Shown: piece by piece, positions 34,351 through 43,708 of the stretch
How the letters are laid out: the number at the start of each line of letters is the position of its first letter
Numbering within the stretch: the first letter of the stretch is position 1
From: Oscillospiraceae bacterium
GTDB taxonomy: Bacteria > Bacillota > Clostridia > Oscillospirales > Ruminococcaceae
DNA length: 64,000 nt
Direction of reading: 5' to 3'
NCBI GenBank assembly: GCA_021199855.1
Contig: JAJQHD010000036.1
Coordinates: 62,001-126,000 of the forward strand
Translations under genes and position numbers: made by a program
Notes under the pieces: model-generated
The model's database searches: none
Seen by the model: the letters and a program-made list of their open reading frames with translations, nothing else
Told to the model about the DNA's origin: nothing

Positions 34351-37002
34351 GTGAAGGCAACATCGGCAAAAACCGAAAGAACTCCCATCGAAAGCGTTGA
34401 AGCCCTTGAGGCGGCGATTGCGCGTGTAAGAAAGGCTCAGGAGATTTTTGCAACCTACACTCAGGAGCAGGTCGATAAGATTTTCCTTGCCGCCGCTACC
34501 GCCGCAAATCAGGCTAGACTTCCTTTAGCTAAGATGGCAGTCGAAGAGACCGGAATGGGCGTTGTTGAGGATAAGGTTATCAAGAACAATTACGCCGCTG
34601 AGCATATCTACAATGCTTATAAGAACACCAAAACCTGCGGAGTTATCGAGGAGGACAAGGCTTACGGCACAAAGAAGATAGCGGAGCCAATAGGAGTCGT
34701 TGCGGCAGTTATCCCCACGACCAACCCGACATCCACTGCAATTTTCAAGTGCTTGATTTGCTTGAAGACAAGAAATGCAATCATCATAAGCCCTCACCCG
34801 AGAGCAAAGAAGTGCACTGCTGAAGCTGCAAGGATAATTCTCGAAGCCGCAGTAAAGGCTGGAGCACCCGAGGGAATCATCGAGTGGATTGACACTCCTA
34901 CCCTTGACATGACAACGCTTCTCATGAAGGAAGCTGACATCATCCTTGCAACTGGTGGACCGGGCATGGTCAAGTCGGCATACTCTTCCGGAAAGCCAGC
35001 ATTGGGCGTAGGTGCCGGAAACACTCCTGCAATTATCGACAGCACCGCCGACATCAAGCTCGCAGTAAGCTCGATTATCCATTCAAAGACCTTCGACAAC
35101 GGCATGATTTGCGCTTCCGAGCAGTCTGTAATCGTTCTTGACGACATCTACGACGAAGTCAGAAAAGAGTTCGCCTACAGAGGTTGCTACTTCCTTAACG
35201 ATGAAGAGAAGGATAAAGTCAGAAGCACAATCATCATCAACGGCTCTGTAAATGCCAAGATTGTCGGTCAGCCGGCTCCTAAGATTGCGGAAATCTGCGG
35301 AATCACCGTTCCCGAGGGCACAAAGATTCTTATCGGTGAGGTTGAGTCTGTAGATATTTCCGAAGAATTCGCTCACGAAAAGCTTTCCCCGGTACTCGCA
35401 ATGTATCACGCCGAGAGCTTTGATGACGCAATAGGAAAGGCTGAGCATTTAATCGCCGACGGTGGTTTCGGACATACTTCGTCAGTATACCTCGACGCAG
35501 TCACCGAGCGCGAGAAGATTGACAGATTCGCAAGCACGATGAAGACCTGCAGAATCCTCGTCAACACTCCCGCATCCCACGGTGGTATCGGAGACTTATA
35601 CAACTTCAAGCTTTCGCCGTCACTGACACTCGGTTGCGGCTCATGGGGCGGAAACAGCGTAAGTGAAAACGTAGGTGTAAAGCACCTTATCAATATCAAG
35701 ACAGTTGCTGAGAGGAGAGAGAATATGCTTTGGTTCCGTGCACCTGAGAAGGTCTACACCAAGAAGGGTTGCCTGCCGGTAGCTTTGGATGAGCTCAAGT
35801 ACGTCATGGGCAAGAAGCGTTGCTTCATCGTAACCGACTCCTTCCTCTATCACAGCGGCGTTACAAAGTCGATTACTGACAAACTCGACGAACTCGGAAT
35901 CGCTCACACCACATTCTTTGATGTCGAGCCCGACCCGACTCTCGCAAGCACCAAGGCTGGTGCCGCAGCAATGACCTCCTTCCAGCCCGACTGCATCATC
36001 GCAATCGGTGGCGGTTCAGCTATGGACGCAGGAAAGATCATGTGGGTTCTCTATGAGCACCCGGATGCCGACTTCATGGACATGGCTATGAGATTCATCG
36101 ACATCCGTAAGCGTGTCTACACCTTCCCGAAGATGGGCGAAAAGGCTTACTTCATCGCAGTCCCGACGTCCGCCGGTACCGGTTCTGAGGTTACTCCGTT
36201 CGCAGTCATCACTGATGAGTCTACCGGAATCAAGTATCCGTTAGCTGACTATCAGTTACTTCCGAACATGGCAATCGTTGATATTGACTTCCATATGACC
36301 GCACCGAAGGGCTTGACTGCCGCAAGCGGCATCGATGCTGTAACCCACGCACTTGAAGCTTATGTTTCTGTCATGGCTACTGACTACACCGACAGCCTTG
36401 CAATCGGAGCTCTGAAGACTATATTCGAGTACCTGCCTCGTGCTTATGACAACGGTCTTACCGACGAGGAAGCTCGTGAGAAGATGGCAAATGCCGCAAC
36501 TATGGCAGGTATGGCGTTCGCTAACGCATTCCTAGGCATCAGCCACTCTTTGGCTCACAAGCTCGGTGCATATCACCACATCGCGCACGGCGTTGCAAAT
36601 GCGCTCGTCATCGAGGACGTTATGAGATATAACGCAAGCGAAGCTCCCCAGAAGATGGGAACCTTCTCACAGTACGACCACCCGAACGCTTTGCACAGAT
36701 ATGCAGAGATTGCGGACGCTCTGAACCTCGGCGGAAATACGGACGAAGAGAAGCTTGAAAACCTCATCTCCGCTGTTCACGAGCTCAAGCACCGTGTCGG
36801 AATCAAGGACACCATCCGGGAATACGGCGTCGACGAAAAGAAGTTCCTTGAAACTTTAGATGAGATGACCGAGTGCGCATTCGACGACCAGTGCACCGGT
36901 GCAAACCCGAGATACCCGTTAATCAGTGAACTCAAACAGATTTATCTTGACGCATACTACGGCGGAACTTTCACAGAGAAAGCAATGCCCGAGTGCAAGT
37001 AA
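34351..37002 (+). CDS. adhE: Bifunctional acetaldehyde-CoA/alcohol dehydrogenase
   Basis: AdhE reduces acetyl-CoA to acetaldehyde and then ethanol with two NADH, a main redox outlet in anaerobes. The GTG start is set by AGGAGGT seven bases upstream. The 883 residues divide into an aldehyde dehydrogenase half with the catalytic Cys254 in FDNGMICASEQ, and an iron-dependent alcohol dehydrogenase half from about 460. The second half shows GGGSAMDAGKIMW near 553 and the metal-site segment ISHSLAHKLGAYHHIAHG near 730. Full length and both active sites are intact. A kinase-fold gene follows 18 bp later on the same strand. Confidence 0.97.
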   Translation: MKATSAKTERTPIESVEALEAAIARVRKAQEIFATYTQEQVDKIFLAAATAANQARLPLAKMAVEETGMGVVEDKVIKNNYAAEHIYNAYKNTKTCGVIEEDKAYGTKKIAEPIGVVAAVIPTTNPTSTAIFKCLICLKTRNAIIISPHPRAKKCTAEAARIILEAAVKAGAPEGIIEWIDTPTLDMTTLLMKEADIILATGGPGMVKSAYSSGKPALGVGAGNTPAIIDSTADIKLAVSSIIHSKTFDNGMICASEQSVIVLDDIYDEVRKEFAYRGCYFLNDEEKDKVRSTIIINGSVNAKIVGQPAPKIAEICGITVPEGTKILIGEVESVDISEEFAHEKLSPVLAMYHAESFDDAIGKAEHLIADGGFGHTSSVYLDAVTEREKIDRFASTMKTCRILVNTPASHGGIGDLYNFKLSPSLTLGCGSWGGNSVSENVGVKHLINIKTVAERRENMLWFRAPEKVYTKKGCLPVALDELKYVMGKKRCFIVTDSFLYHSGVTKSITDKLDELGIAHTTFFDVEPDPTLASTKAGAAAMTSFQPDCIIAIGGGSAMDAGKIMWVLYEHPDADFMDMAMRFIDIRKRVYTFPKMGEKAYFIAVPTSAGTGSEVTPFAVITDESTGIKYPLADYQLLPNMAIVDIDFHMTAPKGLTAASGIDAVTHALEAYVSVMATDYTDSLAIGALKTIFEYLPRAYDNGLTDEEAREKMANAATMAGMAFANAFLGISHSLAHKLGAYHHIAHGVANALVIEDVMRYNASEAPQKMGTFSQYDHPNALHRYAEIADALNLGGNTDEEKLENLISAVHELKHRVGIKDTIREYGVDEKKFLETLDEMTECAFDDQCTGANPRYPLISELKQIYLDAYYGGTFTEKAMPECK

Positions 37003-37020
37003 CAGGGAGGAGTGACGATA

Positions 37021-37770
37021 ATGAATCTTGACAATGTTGTTTCCGTAAGAAAGACAAAAACAATCTACCGTGACGGCGACCGTTGCATCAAAATGTTCGA
37101 GCCCGGCTACTCAAAGGCTGACATCTTGAACGAAGCTTTGAACCAGGCAAGAGTAGAGGAGACCGGCTTTGACATCCCCGCAATCATCGAGGTTACCACT
37201 CAGGACGGACAGTGGGCAATCGTAAGTGAATTCATCGAGGGCGAGACCTTGCAGGATTTGATGGACGAGCATCCTGAGAAGATGGACGAGTATCTTGAAC
37301 TCTTCGTCGATTTGCAGATTAAGATGCACTCTCTGAAGAGCCCGAGCCTCAACAAGCTCAAAGACAAGATGAACCGCAAAATGGGCGAAGCCAACATCGA
37401 CGCTACTACCCGTTACGAGCTGAGAATGAGGCTTGAGTCGATGCCGAACCACGACAAGCTCTGCCACGGCGACTTCAGACCCAGTAATATAATCATCGAC
37501 AAGGACGGCGTTCCGCACGTTATCGACTGGTCTCATGCCACTCAGGGCAACGCTTCCGCAGATGTTGCGAGAACCTACCTTCTCTTCTGCCTGAAGGGCA
37601 ACATGCCTCTTGCAAAGAAATATCTCAATCTCTTCTGCAAGAAGTCAAACACTGCCCGCCAGTACGTCGAGAAGTGGATGCCCATCGTCGCCGCTTCCCA
37701 GTCGGTCAAGGGCAACGAAGCAGAGCGTGAGTTCCTGCTTTCTTGGGTAAACGTAGTCGAATACGAGTAA
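37021..37770 (+). CDS. Aminoglycoside/choline phosphotransferase-fold kinase
   Basis: ATG 37021 is preferred over a GTG nine bases earlier because GGGAGGAG would abut the GTG. The 249-residue protein shows the APH-type catalytic loop LCHGDFRPSNIIID near residue 144 and the metal-binding VIDWSHA near 164. VSEFIEGETLQDLM near 67 is the hinge region of this fold. Family members phosphorylate aminoglycosides, choline, homoserine, fructosamines and other small molecules, so the substrate cannot be read from sequence. It sits 18 bp after adhE with no promoter between, so it is probably co-transcribed; the functional link is unclear. Confidence 0.75.
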   Translation: MNLDNVVSVRKTKTIYRDGDRCIKMFEPGYSKADILNEALNQARVEETGFDIPAIIEVTTQDGQWAIVSEFIEGETLQDLMDEHPEKMDEYLELFVDLQIKMHSLKSPSLNKLKDKMNRKMGEANIDATTRYELRMRLESMPNHDKLCHGDFRPSNIIIDKDGVPHVIDWSHATQGNASADVARTYLLFCLKGNMPLAKKYLNLFCKKSNTARQYVEKWMPIVAASQSVKGNEAEREFLLSWVNVVEYE

Positions 37771-37792
37771 TTCGTAAATCTGCAATAAAAAC

Positions 37793-37821
37793 AGCGCATC
37801 GGGAAACCGGTGCGCTTTTTT
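37793..37821. terminator. Bidirectional terminator between the kinase and tmk genes
   Basis: AGCGCATCGG (37793-37802) pairs with CCGGTGCGCT (37807-37816) around a GAAA loop. Six T residues follow on the plus strand, and on the minus strand the hairpin is followed by GTTTTTATT. It serves the two converging genes. Confidence 0.9.
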
Positions 37822-37822
37822 G

Positions 37823-38431
37823 TTATCTTATTGCTTCGTAAACTCTTTCGGCAATCTCGTCTGGGTCGCCAACGGCGTTTACTATTTTTATATTGTGGTC
37901 GGGAAGCCTTGAAAAGACTTCAAAGTACTTTTGGCGGGTTCTCTCAATCGTTTCCCGCTTCTCGTAAATCTCTCTCGAAGCCCTGCCGTTTTCGATCCTA
38001 CTGTCGCAGACGTCGGATGGAACATCTAAGAATATGCAGACGTCCGGCTTGATAATGTCAGGACAATCGAGATTTGCCTTCATCACCCAATCCAAATCCG
38101 TGTCCATGCCCTGATAGGCGAACGACGAATAGTAGTAGCGGTCTGTGATAACCGTGACTCCACTTTCAAGCATATACTTGATTCCGACACTAGGCGACTG
38201 GCAGTGGGCGATTCGATCTGATAAAAACAGCCCCGCAAGCTCGGCAGGAGTTCTTTTGGTCAGCCCCGAAAGTGCGTCTCTTATCAGCCCTCCGGTCGTG
38301 AACTGCGTCGGTTCGCTCGTAAGATATACCTTGGTGCCTTCAGCTTCGAGCCTTGAAGCAAGCATAGCAATCTGTGTGCCTTTTCCGGAGCCGTCCAAGC
38401 CTTCAACGGCAATAAAAAGCGGCTTTTTCAT
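37823..38431 (-). CDS. tmk: Thymidylate kinase
   Basis: It phosphorylates dTMP to dTDP. The 202-residue length is typical. The P-loop FIAVEGLDGSGKGTQ is at residues 6-20, the DRYYYSSFAYQG motif (DR(Y/F) signature) is near residue 94, and a lid-region segment rich in Arg (RIENGRASREIYEKRETIERTRQKY) is near 148. It has its own promoter on the minus strand and is a single-gene unit. Confidence 0.93.
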   Translation of the reverse strand: MKKPLFIAVEGLDGSGKGTQIAMLASRLEAEGTKVYLTSEPTQFTTGGLIRDALSGLTKRTPAELAGLFLSDRIAHCQSPSVGIKYMLESGVTVITDRYYYSSFAYQGMDTDLDWVMKANLDCPDIIKPDVCIFLDVPSDVCDSRIENGRASREIYEKRETIERTRQKYFEVFSRLPDHNIKIVNAVGDPDEIAERVYEAIR

Positions 38432-38467
38432 ATGAAAATCAGTCCTTGTAGAGATATTCTATCGGAT

Positions 38468-38496
38468 ATTATAACGACTTTTCGGCATCAAGTCAA
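38468..38496 (-). promoter_or_regulatory. Promoter of tmk
   Basis: On the minus strand, TTGACT (38491-38496) and TATAAT (38468-38473) with a 17-bp spacer, about 37 bp upstream of the tmk start. Confidence 0.8.
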
Positions 38497-38539
38497 GGGC
38501 GATGGCTCTTTCTTCTTAAAAATTGGCACAAATCCTGTA

Positions 38540-38568
38540 TTGAACTTTTCTCTGAGATATGTTATACT
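38540..38568 (+). promoter_or_regulatory. Promoter of the hydrogenase gene
   Basis: TTGAAC (38540-38545) and TATACT (38563-38568), 17-bp spacer, about 36 bp before the hydrogenase ATG. Confidence 0.7.
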
Positions 38569-38603
38569 TTTTTCCGAGAGAGATACGAAAAGAGGTTTTC
38601 AAA

Positions 38604-40118
38604 ATGGCTATGAGAGGAATATATAACTCGGTTACGGATATAAGAAGAAAGGCCTTCACCGAGGTTGCAAGACTGGCGTATGAAGGCGGAGATTATGCCG
38701 AAAAGATAACGGAGCTCCCCTACAAAATAGTCCCGGGAAGCGAAGCTGTTTACCGTGAATCAATATTTCTGGAGAGAGCTATAGTTGAGGAAAGACTCCG
38801 GCTCGCCATCGGTCTGCCTTTGCGACCCATCGACCAGCACGAATCGGTTGCCGACGGAATCGATGCTTCTGCGATTTCCGAGAAATACTACGACCCACCG
38901 CTTGTAAACATCATCAAGTTCGCCTGCAACGCCTGCCCCGAGTCTCATTATCACGTCACCGACTGCTGTCAAGGGTGTCTTGCTCACCCTTGCAAGGAAG
39001 TCTGCCCGAAGCACGCTATCGAGATTATCCACGGCAAGTCGGTAATAGACCAGTCTAAGTGCATCAAGTGCGGCAAGTGCGCATCCATCTGCCCTTACGG
39101 CGCTATAAATAAAATGGAGAGACCCTGTGCCTCCGCCTGCGGAATGGACGCCATCCATTCGGACGAGCAGGGAAGAGCACAGATTGACTATGACAAGTGC
39201 GTTTCATGCGGCATGTGCCTTGTTAACTGCCCGTTCGGCGCGATTGTAGATAAAGGTCAGATATTCCAGCTTATCCACGCCATCAAATCTGGCAAGGAAG
39301 TCATAGCGATAGTGGCTCCTGCATTCGTCGGTCAGTTCGGACCTAAAGCAACCCCCGAAAAACTCACAGCGGCTATGAAGAAATTAGGCTTTGCCGGAGT
39401 AACCGAAGTCGCAATCGGTGCCGACCTGTGCGCTATAGATGAAGCAAAGGACTTCGTCGAGAATGTCCCCGCAAATCAGCCGTTTATGGCGACATCCTGC
39501 TGTCCGTCCTGGTCGGTAATGGCGAAAAAGCTCTTCCCCGAGTTTGCGGGATATATTTCGATGGCACTTACGCCGATGGTTCTGACAGCCAGAATGGTAA
39601 AGAGTGAGCACCCGGACGCCTGCATCGCCTTCATCGGTCCCTGCGCCGCAAAGAAGCTCGAAGCTTCGAGACGAAGCATCAGAAGCGATGTCGACTTTGT
39701 TCTCACTTTTGAAGAACTGATGGGCATGTTCGAGGCGAAGGAAATCAATTTCGATGAGATTACCCCTAACGAGGAAGTGCCGCTTAATGAAGGCACCGCA
39801 GACGGCAGAATCTTCGCCGTTTCCGGAGGTGTCATCAAGGCTGTTACCGATGTCATCCACGAACTCGAACCCGACCGTGAGGTCAAAACCGCATCGGCAC
39901 AGGGCTTGAAAGAGTGCCGGAAGCTCCTCCAGATGGCGAAAGCCGGCAAATATAACGGTTATCTTTTGGAAGGAATGGCTTGCCCCGGAGGCTGTGTAGC
40001 CGGAGCCGGAACTCTTCAGCCTGTAGAGAAGTCGAGCTCCACCGTAAACAAGTATGCGGCTGGTGCGGATAAGAAGAATGCGCTTGAAACCACACATGAT
40101 TTCGAAATCACGGAATAA
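38604..40118 (+). CDS. Monomeric [FeFe] hydrogenase, probably group B
   Basis: ATG 38604 follows AAAAGAGG by eight bases. The 504-residue protein has an N-terminal Fe-S region: CNACPESHYHVTDCCQGCLAHPC, CIKCGKCASIC near residue 153 and CVSCGMCLVNC near 203. The H-cluster domain shows all three signatures: TSCCPSW near 296, FIGPCAAKKLE near 345 and EGMACPGGCVAGAGTL near 455. The GPC..KK form of the second motif and the modular layout fit the group B enzymes common in Clostridia. It would release H2 from ferredoxin electrons or take part in redox sensing; direction cannot be told. No HydEFG maturases or partner subunits are nearby. Confidence 0.9.
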   Translation: MAMRGIYNSVTDIRRKAFTEVARLAYEGGDYAEKITELPYKIVPGSEAVYRESIFLERAIVEERLRLAIGLPLRPIDQHESVADGIDASAISEKYYDPPLVNIIKFACNACPESHYHVTDCCQGCLAHPCKEVCPKHAIEIIHGKSVIDQSKCIKCGKCASICPYGAINKMERPCASACGMDAIHSDEQGRAQIDYDKCVSCGMCLVNCPFGAIVDKGQIFQLIHAIKSGKEVIAIVAPAFVGQFGPKATPEKLTAAMKKLGFAGVTEVAIGADLCAIDEAKDFVENVPANQPFMATSCCPSWSVMAKKLFPEFAGYISMALTPMVLTARMVKSEHPDACIAFIGPCAAKKLEASRRSIRSDVDFVLTFEELMGMFEAKEINFDEITPNEEVPLNEGTADGRIFAVSGGVIKAVTDVIHELEPDREVKTASAQGLKECRKLLQMAKAGKYNGYLLEGMACPGGCVAGAGTLQPVEKSSSTVNKYAAGADKKNALETTHDFEITE

Positions 40119-40122
40119 TCTT

Positions 40123-40190
40123 GTAGGGGCGGATATCATCCGCCCGTGCTTATCGTCGATGGTTTTCGGGCGGATAATATCCGCCCCTAC
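40123..40190. repeat. Family A palindromic repeat, double copy (A3)
   Basis: Two units, 40123-40145 and 40168-40190, face each other around a 22-bp centre; each has a GGGCGGAT..ATCCGCCC core. The outer ends are GTAGGGG and CCCCTAC. It starts four bases after the hydrogenase stop codon and ends 20 bp before the -35 box of the trp promoter. Confidence 0.85.
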
Positions 40191-40210
40191 AGAAATATTT
40201 AAAAAACCTC

Positions 40211-40239
40211 TTGACAAATCCATTTCAATAGCGTATAAT
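40211..40239 (+). promoter_or_regulatory. Promoter of the trp operon
   Basis: Perfect TTGACA (40211-40216) and TATAAT (40234-40239) with a 17-bp spacer. The Trp T-box leader begins immediately downstream. Confidence 0.9.
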
Positions 40240-40245
40240 AATTAC

Positions 40246-40601
40246 CAGATAATCACTTTAAACCGATGAAGCGGAGATAACGGCAGGTGGCTTCCCGAAG
40301 GGAAGTGTATGCGCTGACAGAGAGCGAGGACATTCGATAAGCCGATGGCTATATCGAAGAAGGCTGGGAGCCTCGTAGAATTGCAGCTTGTCAAATGGAC
40401 CGCCGAGGGCATGGTCAAAGGGTGGGTGTCAGGATTGGCACAGTCTGAGTATTCCATGACGTTATGCGTGCGTGAAGCGTAAGGAGTATGTTGGTACTCT
40501 CATAAGGGTATTTCTCTATCGCGAGAAATAAATCAAGGTGGCACCGCGGGAATAGCAGATTTCTCGTCCTTGGTCTTTAAAAAGATCAAGGGCGATTTTT
40601 G
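40246..40601 (+). promoter_or_regulatory. T-box leader, tryptophan specifier
   Basis: The T-box sequence AAGGTGGCACCGCGG is at 40535-40549. A terminator stem runs from 40565 to 40594, with a T-run at 40596-40600. Upstream, the AGAGAG element near 40320 and the segment TCAAATGGACC near 40391 resemble the specifier loop, with codon TGG at 40396-40398 followed by A. Uncharged tRNA-Trp would pair with this codon and the T-box to prevent termination. trpE starts 31 bases after the T-run. Confidence 0.9.
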
Positions 40602-40631
40602 TTATATTTTTGAAAATTGGAGTTGATATTA

Positions 40632-42095
40632 TTGCCTAATCCAAACTATGATGAGGCTAAAAGGCTTGCTGAAGGCATGAGCGTTGTTCCGCTGTCGGAG
40701 GAGATTTATTCCGACCTCCGGACACCGATTCAGACGCTGAAAATTCTAAAGAAAATGAGTGTGAAATATTATCTTCTTGAGAGCGTCGAGGGCGGCGACA
40801 AATGGGGAAGATACTCCTACCTGGGCTTCGACCCGGCTTTGGAAGTCAGAGGCAAGGGTGAAGATATCGAGATAATCTCGAACGTGACAATCAAGCAAAA
40901 GTCAAAAGACCCGAATTCGATTCTGCGTGATATCTTGTCCCAGTACAAGAGCCCGAAGGTCGAGGGCTTGCCACCGTTCACGGGCGGTTTCGTCGGGTAT
41001 TTCTCCTATAACTATATAAGATACGCCGAGCCGACGCTGAATCTCAATTTAAGAGATGACGGCAACTTCTACGATTTTGATTTGCTTCTCTTTGATAAAG
41101 TCATCTGTTTCGACAGACTGCGGCAGAAGATAATCGTCATCAACAACATCAAGACCGACAATTTTGAGGAGAACTACAACCGCGGAGTGATGGAGCTCGA
41201 CCAGCTTTGCACTCTCTTAACGAAAGAGCCCTCCTATTCCGAAGAGTACGCCGGAATCAAGGGCGAATTCAAGCCGCTGTTCTCAAAAGATGAGTACTGC
41301 GGGATGGTTCGCAAAACCAAAGAGTACATCCGTGAAGGCGACATCTTCCAGGCGGTCATCTCGAACCGCCTTGAAGCGGAGTTTGAGGGAAGCTTACTCA
41401 ACACCTACCGAGTGTTACGAACCATCAATCCTTCGCCCTACATGTTCTACATGAAGTACGACGATTGCGAGCTGGCGGGTGCTTCTCCCGAGACGATAGT
41501 TTCAATCTCGGACGGCACGGTTTCCACCTTCCCAATAGCTGGAACAAGAAAGCGTGGCAAGACCGAAGCTGAGGACAACGAACTCATCTCCGGACTTCTT
41601 TCGGATGAGAAGGAGCTCAGCGAACACAACATGCTCGTTGACCTTGGAAGAAACGACATCGGAAAAGTAAGCGAGTACGGCACCGTCCACGTCGAGGGCT
41701 ACAAGGAAATTCTCAAGTATTCGCATGTAATCCACATAGCCTCAACCGTTCGTGGAAAACTGAGAGATGGCTTGGATCAGTTCGATGCATTGTCTGCTGT
41801 TCTTCCAGCCGGCACACTCTCGGGAGCTCCGAAATACCGTGCCTGCGAGATAATTTCCGAGCTCGAAGGAGTCAACCGCGGAGTTTACGGCGGAGCAGTC
41901 GGATATATCGACTTCAAGGGCAATATGGATATGTGCATAGCAATAAGAATGGCGAGTAAGAAAAACGGCAAGGTCTACGTTCAGGCGGGAGCTGGAATCG
42001 TTTACGACAGCGTTCCCGAGAGCGAATATCAGGAGTGCATCAACAAGGCTTCGGCTATGGCGGAAGCAATCAAGCGCACTTCCGAAGTGAGATAG
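40632..42095 (+). CDS. trpE: Anthranilate synthase component I
   Basis: TrpE converts chorismate to anthranilate using ammonia from TrpG. A TTG start at 40632 is chosen because GGAG lies nine bases upstream; another TTG five codons earlier has no such site. The 487-residue protein has the N-terminal LLES motif (YYLLESVEGGDKWGRYSYLG near residue 45), involved in tryptophan feedback binding. The catalytic chorismate domain follows: PSPYMFYMKYDD, GASPETIV, PIAGTRKRGKTEAED near 302, and AGAGIVYDSVPESEYQE near 455. It is the first gene of a complete trpEGDCFBA operon under T-box control. Confidence 0.96.
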   Translation: MPNPNYDEAKRLAEGMSVVPLSEEIYSDLRTPIQTLKILKKMSVKYYLLESVEGGDKWGRYSYLGFDPALEVRGKGEDIEIISNVTIKQKSKDPNSILRDILSQYKSPKVEGLPPFTGGFVGYFSYNYIRYAEPTLNLNLRDDGNFYDFDLLLFDKVICFDRLRQKIIVINNIKTDNFEENYNRGVMELDQLCTLLTKEPSYSEEYAGIKGEFKPLFSKDEYCGMVRKTKEYIREGDIFQAVISNRLEAEFEGSLLNTYRVLRTINPSPYMFYMKYDDCELAGASPETIVSISDGTVSTFPIAGTRKRGKTEAEDNELISGLLSDEKELSEHNMLVDLGRNDIGKVSEYGTVHVEGYKEILKYSHVIHIASTVRGKLRDGLDQFDALSAVLPAGTLSGAPKYRACEIISELEGVNRGVYGGAVGYIDFKGNMDMCIAIRMASKKNGKVYVQAGAGIVYDSVPESEYQECINKASAMAEAIKRTSEVR

Positions 42096-42106
42096 GAGGC
42101 GGTTTA

Positions 42107-42682
42107 ATGGTACTTCTTATAGACAACTACGACAGCTTCACCTATAATCTTGTGCAGTTAATCGGTCAGTTCGACCCGGACATAAAAGTCGTCAGAAACG
42201 ACGCCATCACAGTCTCAGAAATAGAGAAGCTTAATCCGGATAGAATCGTAATCTCTCCCGGACCCGGAAAACCTAAAGACGCAGGAATCTGCGAAGAGGT
42301 TATAGAAAAGCTTAACGGCAAATATCCGATTTTGGGCGTGTGCCTTGGACATCAGGCAATATGCGAGGTCTACGGCGCAACCGTCACTTACGCCCCGACC
42401 CTTATGCACGGTAAGCAGAGCGACATCCACATAGCAAGCGGAAGCGAGATTTTCCGGGGACTTCCCCCGATAATCCAGGCGGCGAGATACCATTCCCTTG
42501 CGGCGGACAAATACACCATTCCCGACACCCTCCGCATAATCGCAGAGTCGGACGACGGCACGGTAATGGCAGTGGAGCATGAGAGTGCTCCCACATTCGG
42601 AATTCAGTTCCATCCCGAGTCAATAATGACCCCGATGGGCAAAGAAATCATAGAAAACTTTTTAAAAACGGAGGTATATTAA
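42107..42682 (+). CDS. trpG: Anthranilate synthase component II (glutamine amidotransferase)
   Basis: TrpG supplies ammonia to TrpE. ATG 42107 follows AGGAGG by seven bases. The 191-residue class I amidotransferase starts LLIDNYDSFTYNL and has the nucleophile in LGVCLGHQAICEVYG near residue 79. The His-Glu pair is in FGIQFHPESIMTP near 170. The oxyanion strand region SPGPGKPKDAG is present near 50. The gene is separate from trpD, unlike enteric bacteria, and could also serve PabB, as in Bacillus. Confidence 0.96.
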   Translation: MVLLIDNYDSFTYNLVQLIGQFDPDIKVVRNDAITVSEIEKLNPDRIVISPGPGKPKDAGICEEVIEKLNGKYPILGVCLGHQAICEVYGATVTYAPTLMHGKQSDIHIASGSEIFRGLPPIIQAARYHSLAADKYTIPDTLRIIAESDDGTVMAVEHESAPTFGIQFHPESIMTPMGKEIIENFLKTEVY

Positions 42683-42683
42683 C

Positions 42684-43706
42684 ATGGAAAGAATCCAGGA
42701 AATGATTGCAAAGGTAGTCGAGAGAGAAGACCTTACATTTGACGAGATGAAAGCCGTTTTCGACGACATAATGGAGGGCAAGACCACCAACGCACAGATG
42801 GGCACATTTTTGGCGGCACTCAGAATGAAGGGCGAGACAATAGATGAGATAACCGCCTGCGCAACGGTCTTACGTGAAAAGAGCCTCCCGATGGACACCG
42901 GAGACATGGACGTTCTGGACATAGTCGGCACCGGCGGAGATGCGGCATATACAATCAACATCTCGACCATTTCGGCATTCGTAATCGGTGCCGGCGGAGT
43001 CAAAATCGGAAAGCACGGTAACCGCAGTATGTCTTCAAAGTGCGGAAGCGTCGACTGCCTCGAACGTCTCGGCGTAAACGTCAACCTGACGCCTGAGAAG
43101 AATCTCGATTTACTCAACAAGATGGGCATGTGCTTCATGTTCGCACAGACCTATCACTCAGCCATGAGATATGCCGCACCGGTAAGACGTGAAATCGGAA
43201 TCAGAAATATCTTCAATGTTTTGGGACCACTCGCAAACCCAGCAAAGGCTAAATTGCAGGTACTCGGCGTATACGATGAAAAGCTCGTAACTCTGCTTTC
43301 TGAGGTTCTTATAAAGCTTGGAATCAAGAGAGCTATGGTCGTCCACGGTCACGACGGACTCGACGAAGCCACCATCTGCGACACAACCACTATCAGCGAA
43401 ATCAACAACGGCAGAGCAGTCAGCTTCTTCCTGAGCCCCGAGCAGGTCGGTCTTCAAAGAGCCGAACCGGGCGCACTCCGTGGCGGCACTCCAGAGGAGA
43501 ACGCAGAGACCGCAAGACGAATCCTCAAAGGCGAGGAGAGAGGACCAAAGCGTGACGCAGTTCTTCTCAACAGTGCCTTGGGTCTCTACATCGGCGGCGC
43601 AAACGGAACTCTTAAAGATTGCGTGGCGCTGGCAGGAAATCTCATCGATACCGGAAAGGCTTATGCGAAATTAGAAGAGCTCATCAAGCTTTCAAACGAG
43701 GAATAA
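42684..43706 (+). CDS. trpD: Anthranilate phosphoribosyltransferase
   Basis: It attaches the phosphoribosyl group from PRPP to anthranilate. The 340-residue length is normal. The glycine-rich PRPP motif DIVGTGGDAAYTINIST is near residue 77, KHGNRSMSSKCGSVDCLE near 107, and the second metal site GLDEA near 224. Its ATG is two bases after the trpG stop, with GGAGG inside the trpG end, indicating coupling. Confidence 0.97.
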   Translation: MERIQEMIAKVVEREDLTFDEMKAVFDDIMEGKTTNAQMGTFLAALRMKGETIDEITACATVLREKSLPMDTGDMDVLDIVGTGGDAAYTINISTISAFVIGAGGVKIGKHGNRSMSSKCGSVDCLERLGVNVNLTPEKNLDLLNKMGMCFMFAQTYHSAMRYAAPVRREIGIRNIFNVLGPLANPAKAKLQVLGVYDEKLVTLLSEVLIKLGIKRAMVVHGHDGLDEATICDTTTISEINNGRAVSFFLSPEQVGLQRAEPGALRGGTPEENAETARRILKGEERGPKRDAVLLNSALGLYIGGANGTLKDCVALAGNLIDTGKAYAKLEELIKLSNEE

Positions 43707-43708
43707 AG

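Noticed and set aside
39384-40223. 279-codon antisense frame over the hydrogenase gene; similar long ones lie at 47901-48665 and 22440-23051
   Set aside because: They lie wholly opposite well-supported genes and reflect codon composition; no motifs or ribosome-binding sites.
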